Source of the DNA: Cryptomeria japonica
Taxonomy: Eukaryota > Streptophyta > Pinopsida > Cupressales > Cupressaceae
Assembly: GCF_030272615.1 (NCBI RefSeq)
Contig: NC_081409.1
Coordinates: 20,342,260 to 20,406,259 of the forward strand
Direction of reading: 5' to 3'
DNA length: 64,000 nucleotides
Position numbers and translations under genes: made by a program. Of this stretch, positions 1 to 10,785 are shown piece by piece. The notes under the pieces were generated by a model. The model ran no database searches, was not told where the DNA came from, and was given only the letters and a program-made list of their open reading frames with translations. How positions within the stretch are numbered: the first letter of the stretch is position 1; every line of letters begins with the position of its first letter.

Positions 1-2
1 TA

Positions 3-541
3 AAAGAAAAATCAGAAGCTTTTCAAATGTTTAAATGGTACAAGGCAAGAGTTGAAAATGAAACAGGAAGACAAATGAAATGTCTTAGATCTGATAGAGG
101 AGGAGAATTCACTTCTGATGAATTTAACTTATTCTGCAATGATCATGGTATAAAGAGGCAAGTATCTGCATCGAGAACATCTCAGCAAAATGGGATAGCC
201 AAGAGAAGAAACAGATCAATTGTGGATTGTGCAAGAACCCTGATGGTAGAAAAGAGGGTACCTCAAACATTTTGGAGAGAAGCAATCAGCACTATAGTTT
301 ACACCCTGAACCGAGTTCAACTGAAGAAAGGAACTATGAAGACACCATATGAGATCTGGTATGACAAGAAACCTAATGTAAGTTACTTTAAAATCTTTGG
401 AAGTAGATGCTATGTTCACAAAGAAGACAGAAATGGAAAGTTTGATCAGAAAAGTGAAGAAGGAACATTTCTTGGTTATTCTTCTAGAAGTAAAGCATTT
501 AAATGTCTGATCAAATCATCTAACAAAATAGTGGAAAGTGT
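3..541 (+). pseudogene. E1 copia integrase core and C-terminal part (fragment)
   Basis: Open frame from the window edge. It carries the second half of the copia integrase core, with catalytic Asp in SDRGGEF near residue 32 and the QQNG block that normally precedes the catalytic Glu. The Glu position reads Lys (IAKRRN instead of the usual AERxN), so the D-D-E triad is broken. The conserved FG..CYVHK and EGTFLGYS..SKA blocks of the integrase C-terminal region follow. The frame runs into the E2 LTR at 542, and residues encoded beyond 541 belong to E2. The rest of the same polyprotein resumes at 8445. Integrase would insert cDNA into chromosomes. Identity is certain from the motif series; function is lost. 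Confidence 0.9.
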
Positions 542-1731
542 TGTTAGGCCCAATATGGAAAGCTAATGTACTGAGAGGGGAGGGGTGAATCAGTACTTCA
601 AAACTTTTCTTCAACAATAACTTTACTATTATGTATAAACCGAATAGTGCAGTAACATAATATAAAGCTAAAACAAATAGATAACAATCATACATGATTC
701 ACTCTATAACACATATATTTTGGTTATGCAAAAACTCTTGGTTAGAGAGAAAAACTGCAGTGGGGATGGCACCCACAACTTCACTACTGCAATATTAAAG
801 GTTGCTCAATTAGAGGTACATGTTTAGCTATTTCTGATAGCTTACCCTGTTAGGAGTATCAAGATCTGTTAGATTTACCTTGCTAGAGGATTTTACAACA
901 CTTAAACTAAATGTTGCACCTGGTTAGAGGCTTTACAATTTATAGACTTGATTAGAGTCTTTTACCCTATTAAAGGTTTCTCTTACAACTTCACAATATT
1001 ACAATAAAATTATTACAAATATCTGCAACTTTTCATCTGGAATGTTATAGCAGATTCTATGTGCTTAGAATAAATTACCTTTCTTATAACATACCTTGGT
1101 AACCCATGTAGTAACTCAGTAAACCCTTCTGTTTACTCTGTCCTTTGAATGTTATTTGAAATCCTTCTCGGTGACCTCTATGTCTCTGTAACAGTCATAA
1201 CACTTAGTGCTTTCACATGTCTTCCTTCATATATCTCTATATCTTCCTTTCTGTCATGCTACATGTATATTTTTTATCTTAATCCATGTTGTATAAATAG
1301 ATCTCTTATGACAGTGATCCATTCATTGCTTCAATCTTACAAACATGTTTTATTGAATGAATAACCATGCAAAATATTTCATTGGTTAGATGACCTCAAA
1401 ATCATACACAATCTTTAAGTGCAATTTCCAATGTGATAACGGTTAGATGTTCCTCGATCTTGTAACATGTTTTCATATGTATGTCCAGGTTCAATGAATC
1501 TGGTAGCACGTTTCACTTGGTGTATAACAACTCGGTGTGTCATCTTTGCTGCTCGGTAGACATGGAACAATACTCGATAGACAGCTTGGTGCATACTGCA
1601 CTCTGAGACTACTTTCTTCAATAACTGACTAGATTGTGCATACCAACTGAATATTTCAATAGAGATAACCGACTAGAGTATATAGAATAATTTTGAACAT
1701 AAAATGAATGACAACTTGATAAGTAGTAACA
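542..1731 (-). repeat. E2 3' LTR
   Basis: LTR of 1190 bp, the partner of 7386-8439, aligning along its length. It is about 136 bp longer because of extra sequence around 1520-1670. It starts tgttagg and ends gtagtaaca on the plus strand. A G-rich box (gaggggaggggtgaatcagt, 574-593) lies about 30 bases from the end that is the 3' end of the LTR in element orientation; the same box occurs in the E1, E4 and E7 LTRs. Confidence 0.85.
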
Positions 1732-1746
1732 ATCTCCCCTTTTCAC
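1732..1746 (-). other. E2 polypurine tract
   Basis: On the minus strand a purine run (gaaaaggggagat) abuts the first base of the 3' LTR (TGTTACTAC). This is the usual plus-strand primer of reverse transcription and fixes the element's orientation as minus. Confidence 0.8.
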
Positions 1747-2063
1747 ATCAGTTGAGATGTTTGACAAAAACTACTTTCAAAGTTATAACTCAATAATCTA
1801 TATACTTGCAAAATTTGATTACACTGACAATATATACAATAGTCAATAAAATAATATATCTAGATATACTCCCCTTATTGATATACTGTACAAAACTTTG
1901 ATTTTGCATGTTGTTCTGTTCACTGCTCGGTTCACTACTCTTGGATACTCTGCTCACTCTGCTCGGTATACTCCCCCAGTATACTATACTCTTGTTGTTT
2001 TATACTTTGAATACTATATCATTCCTATAATAATCACTCCCCCTTTTTGGCAAACATCAAAAC

Positions 2064-5000
2064 TTAGTTACCATTTGGTGGTGGCAACTGGTCAAAAATG
2101 GATTTATACTTTGTCCATGCTTTGGTGAGAGTGACAAATAGGGCATCCTTTACACTATCCATTAAAGAATTTTGCACTTGAATATCAGCAAATAATGATA
2201 TTAAGCCATCTAGAGTGCTTCCCTCTTGTGTAGTAGATAAGTATGTGGCTCAGTTGAGTTGTTCTTGGACGGATGAAATATGAGGAAGGAATAATGTCTG
2301 AAGTGTCATTGTGTCCATCCTGATCTTGTGTTCTTCATTTTTTAGGTCCAATTGTTGAGCCATGAGCTGTTGTAGCTTTGTATAGAAATTTTGAACTGAA
2401 TTTGGCTCTATGGTCAACTTATTTGAGAGATCGGTGATCTCTTTTTCAATTGCTTCTGTTTTATTCTTCATGTCTTTAATGAATAAAGAAAATGTATAGA
2501 GTTTCTAAAATAAATAATGAATGTGCTTGAGTTGAGGAGTCAACTCAGCAAAAAATTTAACAAGTTTAACTTTGCCAATAGCTATAGCTTTCTATACCTC
2601 TTCTATCATTTTTGTAGTGAGCTCCTTGTCTTTTAGCTTGCTCAAATATTCCGATGCATCTACTCCAGATGTCTCTATCTTTGTTAGGAGTTCATCCAGT
2701 TGAATGTGGATGGCTGCATCTGTTGACACTGTAGCTTTAGGTAGCATATATATTAAGAGTGCTTTCACCTTCTGAAGTACCTTATTTTTCTTTTGAATCA
2801 CCATTTTCTTCTCTTGTTTGGCCTTTGCTTTGCATAGTTCACCGAAATCAATGAGTGCTTGCCCCTTTAATTTTGATATATCTACATTAGGCAACACTAT
2901 TGGTTTTGACAAATTAGCTTTAAAACTATGCTTTTTCATCTTTTTTTCTTTACCTTTCACCAATGGAACTAAGACAATGGCTTGTGAGGCTTGATGACCC
3001 TTAGTAGGTTGCTCAGTAGAGGCAACACTTTGGTCAGTTTCTTTAGCCTCTATAGTGTCCTTTGGTGTCTCACTGCTTGGTGTCTCAGTTACAACATTTT
3101 TCAGTGCTAGAAGGTGCTTGAGATGTCTATTCTTGAGTAGTACCTTCTCCTACTATAGACTTGTGACCTTCAACGCCTTGATCCGTATCCTAAGGGGTTT
3201 CGATTGAGACAGGTTGCTTGACTGGTGGATAGAGTTGAACTTGTTCCAAGACTGATTCAATAGATACAATTTTTGCATATGCATTGCCTTCTATCATTTC
3301 TTGTTCTGGTGCCTCTGTATCCATGATATCTTCATCTATTTGTATGGTGTCAGCAAGGTCTTTCTCGGTAACATCAAGATCTTTCTCGATGACATCAACA
3401 ATTTCAACTATAGCTTGCTCACCGACATACTTGACTTTAAAGATTTCCTACCACTTTGCTTTTGTCTCATTTTCTACAATACATACAACCCATTCATCAG
3501 TTTTAAGGCTCTTTGTTTGACAAGAAACTTTGAGTTGTAGGTTGTCAGATGTTCTTTTATTTCAGCTACTGACATCTCAGGAAAGAGATGTACTAGACTT
3601 CTTTCTCTGATCTTTTTCTCCGAGTCCATTGCATACTTCCACCTATTATCAATATGCAAATAAAGTTCATTTGGAAGTGACTTAGATAGTTCCAATGGAG
3701 CCAACCAGAATTTTAGAAGTGTGCAGATGACAGCTTCTTCAATTTGTCTCTTTTCATCATTATTTTTAGTTTCATACTTAACATATCTAAATGATCCAAA
3801 TCCACCATATTCTTTCAGATTAGCACATAAGTTTTCAACACTATGTACATTTACCTTCTTGCTCTTGACAATCTGAAATTTGCTTGCATCCTCAGATTTG
3901 GTGTCACTAGACTCTTTTGCTAAAATGAGTCTCCGAGTAGATTTCTTGTAGGTCTTTGTTACCTTGGGAATATTAACACTTTTTGTTTTCTTACTCAGTG
4001 AAGCTGCAGATGCTCTAGTGTTAGGTCACTTTGTTGGAGGAGTCGGTGAGGCCTTTGATGTGTCCTGTTTCTTTCTTTTCAACACTTTACCCTTAGGCAA
4101 TTCAATGCTTAGTGTTATAGCTGCCTCTTGGGATTTAGATTCCTCTTCGGTAGTGGTTATAGTGCCTTTGACAAGTGTCGAGGAAGAATCTTCTCTGAAT
4201 TTCTCCGATAATGCCTTTATCATCTTTGTTGCCTTTCTTGTAGCTCTGGGTACTACAATGCTCATTTTTACTTTTTCCTTCACGTCTTCATAGGTTCCAT
4301 ACCTCAACTCGATAGCATGCCTTGGTAATGTAAGAAATGCATCAATTTGTTGTTGTGTGATGTCAAGATCAATCTCATATCCCATAGGTGACAAAGATTG
4401 AGCTCTTGGTTCCACAACATTCACATAATAGTAATTAGTGTCAACTTCAAAACATATGTCATCTTTGTATTTCTCCACTAGTTGGGGTGGAATTTGATAC
4501 CTGTTATGCATTTTCTCTTACAACTTACTGAAGTAATCATCCATAATATCATTAAAATTATCACCTAACTTCTTAATGAAGTCATTAATCTGATGGGTGA
4601 TTGGTCGGTGTAGTTCCCAAACAACTTTACCGACTGATGGAAAGAATTTTTCAAAATAGAAAAACATGCATACAAGTAAAGATCCAAACTTTAGTGTATT
4701 AGCCAAGTTGTTCTTCTTCAGCTTCCTGATGGTGTTCAGATTCTCAAACAAGTTTTTCAGCAACACCTCACATAGATCAATTTTCATTCCCTTTTTCACA
4801 ATTTTGTATGATAGGTCTACTGCTGCATAGGGTACACTATTTTCCCTTGCCGATTGGAAGAAACAGTAACCTATTACTCTAATAGAAAATTTTAGTTCTT
4901 CATCTGTGACATTGTTCAATTTCAGTCCTCTGCAATCAGATTCCACTTCGGTTAAACTAATCAATTCCTTTTGTGATATTATCTTTTGGGCTTGGGCATG

Positions 5001-5426
5001 ATCATAAATAGGGTAACCAGTAATCAGATGAATGATTTCCTTGGTAATCTTAAATGGTTGCTCTTCTAGCCACATGAAATCATCGTGAACTCTGCTCAGA
5101 ACAAACTTGACCCACTAGGGTTTGAACACATGGGGATAGGTTAGGGATTCAGTTAATCCCTTGATCTTAATGTGTTCATACTTGCTATTCAATTTACCAT
5201 TTGTGCACAGTTCATCATAGGTGTCTTTGATTTCAATATGACTAAGTTCTTCAACACAACATTTGGTCAAGAATCTCACATCCTTGATTAACAACACTCT
5301 ATCCAGGATGAGTGAAAATGTGGTTTTGTCATCTGGTTTAGATGCAACTTTGGGAGTCAAAGAGTATTTTAGTGAGGGCTTTTCTACATTCTTAACAATG
5401 ATGGGATCTTGGATCTTAGATGCCAT
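2064..5426 (-). pseudogene. E2 ORF2: long protein of unknown function, about 1120 codons
   Basis: Starts at an ATG (MASKIQD) at 5426. It stays in one frame to about 3474 and again from about 2963 to a natural-looking TAA at 2064. Compensating frameshifts lie between, and in-frame stops occur near 5115, 4518, 4026, 3474, 2592 and 2250. The N-terminal 350 residues form a globular-looking region with the blocks LSRVH..F.WL, ITKEII.LITGYP, RVIGYCFFQSAR, KIDLCEVLLKNL and LKFGSLLVC. A Lys/Ser/Thr/Pro-rich stretch follows, then acidic linkers and a C-terminal helical, coiled-coil-like part. The same series of blocks occurs in E7 ORF2 (38296-40790), so it is conserved beyond one insertion. I do not recognise the family. 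The ITGYP-type block faintly recalls plant-mobile/aminotransferase-like domains, but I would not assign it. Confidence 0.7.
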
Positions 5427-5970
5427 TGTAGATTTCAGATAAAAGCTAACAAAGGATCCTTAGGGTTTCAAGATTTTCAAATGACTGACACTTTATACTT
5501 AGCAGATAATAGCAACTTGATAAGATTGGTAAACCAGCTTAACAATGCATTGAGATTGATGTAAATACCTCGAATTTTCTTTGTAGGAGGTTTGATTGCC
5601 TTAGATTCACTTTGCTCTGCTCTCTCAAAAACTTGGTAAGTAAAAATGACCGTGAAAATGCTTTAAGTACATAATATGCCTTGTCGGGCTCCATGCAGGT
5701 TAGGTCAAAAACATTAAATGCACTCAGTTCCACTAAACCTTCTTTCCTTTTTCTGTTTTAATCGAGTAATCAAACTTCATTTACCGACTTGACAGGTTTC
5801 CTGTATTTACCGACTTGACAGATTTCCTGTAAAGTGCTCCAAAAGACTTGATAGAATTTCAAACTTACTATTACATCTTAATTATGTAGATTTTGAATTA
5901 AGTACATAATAAAATAGGAACTGTTAAGATTTAACCTTGAGAGAATGCAGTCCCTTCATACCTTTACCGA

Positions 5971-7323
5971 TTAATTTGGAATAGGTGCACCTAACTCAGT
6001 AGGTAAGGTGCTTTCTTCATTTGACACAATTTCCTTCTTTTTCCAAATCATTTGTAATTTTTCTTTTATTTCTTCAGTGTCTTTTCTAGGTTGATCTCTA
6101 CAATCTCCAGCCAAGTGTCCAACTTTGTGACAATGAAAATGTGCCATACCAGGATTTCTCCATGATCTTCGGTTGTTCATCCCAAACCTTATAAAACAGT
6201 TGGCACTTATGTGTCCATATCTTCCACAACATTCACACCATATCCTTGTATTGTAATCCCATGGTACTACAGAATACTGTCGGTAAGGATTTGTGTGAGT
6301 TTGGTAACCTCTAGCATTTACTCTGTGTGCATACCATATATAGTTCTTTTTCTTAAGCCAACACTTCTCGATACTATGACCATATCTATTACAGTTTTTA
6401 CAAAACCCTTTGAATTTTTCCTTCTGATAATTGTTAATAGACTTTGTCCTACATTGATTAGATGTGTGACCATATTTATTGCAATTGTAACAATAACCAT
6501 TGGACTTAGTGACATTCGGTTGCTTACCTTTTCTGATTTGGTACATGTTGGCAATGTGACCTTGATTTCCACAGTAGTTGCAAATAGGCTTCTTTCTTCT
6601 GATGTTATTCTTGTTTCTAGATTGCTTTGATGATTCTCCTCTCTCGGTAGTATGAATTCCCTTCTCGGTAGAGTCTTTTCCTTTGTAACCGAGTCCTACA
6701 TCTTTGTTGGGTCATCTTGTATTCAGTTGCTCATCCAACATCTTTGATGCTTCATAACTCTTCTTCAATGTTTCTTTGGATTTATTCTCTATTTCAATTT
6801 CATTGGTTAACCTTGATACTTCAAGTTTCAATGCTTGATTCTCACCATCTTTCAGATTTGCTTCATGATGTGTATAACCTAGTTGATCTACCAGGTTTTG
6901 TTGAATTTTAGTCATCCTTGTGATTTCATCATTCTTATCAAATACTAAGACTTCAAGATGTTGTTTCTCTCTATCTAGATCTCCTACTTTATCCTCGACT
7001 GTCCTCAATGCATAAATATTTTCAGTCATCTGTGTGCTGAAATGGTCATGTTCTCTTTTCATTGCTTTTAGTTGATCAGCCCGTGCTTTGTTCTTTTCTT
7101 TCAATACTCTAATCATTTCTTCAGTCTCTTTAGATATACTGTTCTCAGATGATCTCTCAATTTGTTCCACTAGCTCTTGAGAGTCCTGCAAATCATCAGA
7201 TAATCTTCTTCTCACTTTCAGAGATTTTTGCATTTGCCTTTTCATGTTTGCAATCACTTGATTAGCATGATCTAGCTCTTTTTTCAGATACACAATCCTT
7301 CGAGATTGTTTATAGCCTTCCAT
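5971..7323 (-). pseudogene. E2 Gag-like protein: coiled coil plus five CCHC-type knuckles
   Basis: First ATG after the primer-binding site is at 7323 (MEGYKQSRR). Residues 1-200 are strongly heptad-like (KKELDHANQVIANMKRQ and onward), predicting a long coiled coil. An in-frame TGA at 6714-6712 (likely an altered Trp or Arg codon) separates this from the C-terminal half in the same frame. The C-terminal half holds five zinc-knuckle units. Three are intact CX2CX4HX4C (CYNCNKYGHTSNQC, CKNCNRYGHSIEKC, CECCGRYGHISANC). The first lacks its last Cys and the fifth has His for its first Cys. CCHC knuckles bind RNA in nucleocapsids, so a Gag or packaging role is inferred. It lacks the usual copia Gag (UBN2-type) sequence seen in E4. 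Its position directly after the primer-binding site fits a Gag. Confidence 0.8.
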
Positions 7324-7370
7324 TAATAAGATCTTTCTCTTTAGGCAATTAAACCCTTTTCCAAGATTGA

Positions 7371-7385
7371 AGCTCTGATACAAAT
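7371..7385 (-). other. E2 primer-binding site (initiator tRNA-Met type)
   Basis: Reading the minus strand directly after the 5' LTR gives atttGTATCAGAGC, one base off the copia-type TGGTATCAGAGC complementary to the 3' end of initiator tRNA-Met. This confirms minus-strand orientation and copia affinity. Confidence 0.8.
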
Positions 7386-8439
7386 TGTTAGGCCCAATAT
7401 GGAAATCTAATGTACTGAGAGGGGAGGGGTGAATCAGTACTTCAAAACTTTTCTTCAACAATAACTTTTTAGTTATGTATAAACCGAATAGTGTAGTAAC
7501 ATAATATAAAGCTAATAACACATATTTTGGTTATGCAGAAACTCTTGGTTAGAGAGAAAAACTACAGTGGGGATGGCACCCACAACTTCACTACTGCAAT
7601 AATAAAGGTTGCTTGGTTAGAGCTACATGTTTAGCTATTTCTGATAGCTTACCCTATTATGAGTATCAAGATCTGTTAGATCTACCTTGCTAGAGGATTT
7701 TACAACACTTAAACTAAATGTTGCACTTGGTTAGAGGCTTTACAATTTATAGACTTGATTAGAGCCTTTTACCTTGTTAAAGGTTTCTCTTACAACTTCA
7801 CAATATTACAATAAAATTATTACAAATATCTGCAACTTTTCATCTGGAATGTTATAGCAGATTCTATGTGCTCAGAATAGATTACCTTGCTTATAGCATA
7901 CCTCGGTAACCCATGTAGTAACTTGGTAAACCCTTCTGTTTACTCTATTCTTTGACTGTTCTCTGAAATCCTTCTCGGTGACCTCTATGTCTCTGTAATA
8001 GTCATAACACTTAGTGCTTTCACATGTCTTGCTTCATATATCTCTATATCTTCCTTTCTGTCATGCTACATGTATATTTATGATCTTAATCCATGTTGTA
8101 TAAATAGATCTCTTATGACGGTGATCCATTCATTGCTTCGATCTTACAAACATGTTTTATCGAATGAATAACCATGCAAAATATTTCATTGGTTAGATAA
8201 CCTCCAAATCATACACAATCTTTAAGTGCAATTTCCAATGTGATAACGGTTAGATGTTCCTCAATCTTGTAACACGTTTTCATATGTATGTCTAGATTCA
8301 GTGAATCTGGTAACACGTTTCACTCGGTGTGTCATCTTTGCTGCTTGGTAGACATGGAATATTTTGGTAGAGATAATTGACTAGAGTATGTAGAATAACT
8401 TTGAACATAAAACTAATGGCAACTTGATAAGTAGTAACA
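7386..8439 (-). repeat. E2 5' LTR
   Basis: LTR of 1054 bp, the partner of 542-1731. It carries the same G-rich box at about 7416-7435. It ends gtagtaaca at 8439, followed by agtgc and the resumed E1 coding sequence. Divergence from the partner includes many single-base changes and one large length difference, so the insertion is not recent. Confidence 0.85.
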
Positions 8440-8444
8440 AGTGC

Positions 8445-10277
8445 AAATGCGAAAATTGATGAATTTGTAGGAAGAAATGATGAAGGAAATTCTAAAGAAC
8501 TAGAAGATTATGAAGAATTTGTTTATGTTCAACTGAGAAGTCCTACCAAGAAAGCTGCTGAAGAAAATGAAGATAATGTCCAGTTACCGAGTGATGAAGA
8601 TCATACAGAACCTACCAAGCCTATATTAGCCAAATATGTCAGAAGACATCATGCATCAAGTCAGATTATAGGAGATAAAGATGATCCTGTGATGACAAGA
8701 AATAAACTGAGACAAAACACATGTCTGATATCTGAATTTGAACCAAGAATAGTAAAAGAGGCATTTAACAATGAAGATTGGGTAAATGCTATGACAGAAG
8801 AGATTGATCAAATCAAGAAGAATGACACATGGACACTAATCCCAAGACCAAAGAACAAAAATGTAATCGATACAAAGTGGATTTTCAGAAACAAGCTAAA
8901 TGAAAAAGGTGAGGTCATTTGCAACAAAGCAAGACTAGTTTGCAAAGGTTATGCTCAAGAAGAAGGAATAGATTATGGTGAGACTTTTGCTCCTATGGCT
9001 AGACTTGAGGGAGTAAGAATATTGTTGGCATATGCTGCTTTCAAAATTTCAAGGTATATCAAATGGATGTTAAATCTATATTTTTGAAAGGTATACTAGA
9101 AGAAGAAGTTTACATTGAACAACCTGAAGGATTTGTTGAAGACAAGAGTAAAGATCAGGTATGCAAACTAAACAAAGCCTTATATGGTCTGAAACAAGCA
9201 CCTAGAGCATGGTATGAGAGACTGCACTCTTATTTAATCAAGATTGGTTTTATAAGGACAAGTGAAAACAACAATATGTACATGAAGAAAGATGAGGACA
9301 ACGGAATACTGATCTCAGCCATATTTGTTGATGACATTATACTTTGTGGTAATGACTCCTTATGCAAGAAATTTGGAAATGAAATGTGCAAAGAATTTGA
9401 GATGTCACTAATCAGTGAGATAAAGTATTTTATAGGTTTATAGATACTGCAAATGAAAGATGAGATTTTCATTACTCAATCCAAGTATATAAAGGAAATC
9501 TTGAAGAAATTTGGAATGGAGGATTCTAAACCAATAAGTACTCCTATGACTACTAACTGTAAATTATCAAAGAATGATGAATCCGCATCTATTGATGAGA
9601 CACTTTACCGATCTATGATTGGGAAATTGCAATATGTTGTGCATAGTAGACTGGATATAGAACATGCAGTAGGTATTGTAGCAAGATTCTTTGCAGATCC
9701 CAAGGAAACCCATATGACAGCAATCAAGAGAATTTTTAGATACCTAAGAGGCACTGAAGATTATGGCTTAGTATATGAAAATAGGAATACTTTTAATTTA
9801 AAAGTTTATACTGATGTTGATTGGGCAGGCAACATAGATGGTAGGAAAAGCACAAGTGGTGGAGCTTTCTTTTTGGGAGAAAGACTAGTAAGTTGGCTTA
9901 GCAAGAAACAAGGATGTATTTCTTAGTCTACAACAGAAGCTTAATATGTTGCTATAGCATTGAATTGTACCAATATAGCATGGATCAAAAAACTATTGGA
10001 AGGTATAAATGAGAAAGTTACCGAGCCAGTAACTATATTCTGTGACAATACTAGTGCCATTAACATTTCAAAGAATCCAATAATGCACTCTAAGATAAAG
10101 CACATATCTATAAAGTATCACTATCTCAGAGAAGAAGTTCAAGAGAAGAAAGTTGTGCTAGAATATATCAGTTCAAAGGAGTAATTAGCAGACATCTTCA
10201 CAAAGCCATTGCCAAGGGACACTTTTGAGTATCTCAGAAGCAAGTTAGGGGTCCTACCCCTATCCTCTACTCACTAA
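8445..10277 (+). pseudogene. E1 copia pol: integrase tail, reverse transcriptase, RNase H
   Basis: Continues the integrase frame broken at 541. An acidic connector is followed by RVT_2-type reverse transcriptase: W.AM..E......[16 protein letters not shown], the [10 protein letters not shown] block and FVDDIIL at about 9324-9341 with its catalytic DD intact. RNase H follows, with TDVDWAG, GRKSTSGG, CDNTSAI and the final KPLP block. A one-base deletion in an A run near 9046 shifts frame. Stops lie at 9441 (Gln expected), 9924 (Gln expected), 9942 and 10182 (Gln expected). RT and RNase H would copy the element RNA into DNA. The frame ends at a TAA at 10275-10277. Confidence 0.9.
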
Positions 10278-10785
10278 CCGAGTTCGGTGAAAGCATCAAT
10301 TCAATGAATCTATAGAATATTGTGTGGATTGATGCTGATTTACACACTTTAGAAGGTTTTCTAAAGGTGTGCAGGAAATAGTGAATAGAGACAAGTTGAT
10401 CTGATCGAGACTGAGATGATACACAGCAAGGCAAATCACTTCACAGCGGAAGAAATCATGATTTAGTTCTTTTAATTTTGGCATTGTTGTCAAAGGGGGA
10501 GAAGACTAAATGGTTGGAAGACTAAATGGTTGACTAAATGGTAAAGCCCTAAACGATGAAAATAATAGAAGACTAATGACAGGGGGAGTAGATTGCAAAA
10601 ATAGAGAAGACTAAATGCAAGTCAACAGCTCAGAAGCCTAATGAAAAAGGGAAAAGACTTCAGAAGACAATAGATCAAGGATAACAAGAGAAGTCTAACA
10701 ACAATCTGAATCTAAATCAATTTGAATATCTTGTTGGTATTACCATTTAATTGTTGGTTTTGCCATCAATGCCAAAGGGGGAGAT
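10278..10785 (+). other. E1 3' untranslated region with polypurine tract
   Basis: Non-coding stretch between RNase H and the LTR. It contains short direct repeats of agactaaatggttg-like sequence (about 10503-10620) and ends in gccaaagggggagat (10771-10785). That is the same polypurine tract as in E4 and E7. No gene seen. Confidence 0.75.

Larger units (their letters stand above)
542..8439 (-). mobile_element. E2: polymerase-less LTR retrotransposon with long unknown ORF2
   Basis: Two long direct repeats (542-1731 and 7386-8439) bound an internal region. It reads right to left: primer-binding site at 7385-7371, Gag-like ORF, ORF2, then polypurine tract at about 1746-1732. Ends are TG...CA. 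Flanks are agtgt and agtgc, a 5-bp duplication with one mismatch (aagtg is perfect if the ends are shifted by one base). It sits inside E1 integrase, and E1 coding resumes on the far side. No RT, RNase H, integrase or protease motif was found in any frame, so it must use enzymes supplied in trans. The primer-binding site and PPT are copia-like. It shares its protein plan with E7. Confidence 0.85.

Noticed and set aside
6211-6630. Plus-strand open frame of 139 codons rich in Ile/Thr/Val
   Set aside because: Antisense shadow of the E2 zinc-knuckle region, whose Cys/His spacing is unmistakable on the minus strand.
7371-7385. tRNA gene fragments
   Set aside because: The tRNA-like ggtatcagagc strings here and at 19141 and 42251 are short primer-binding sites directly next to LTRs. 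No cloverleaf-length sequence was seen.
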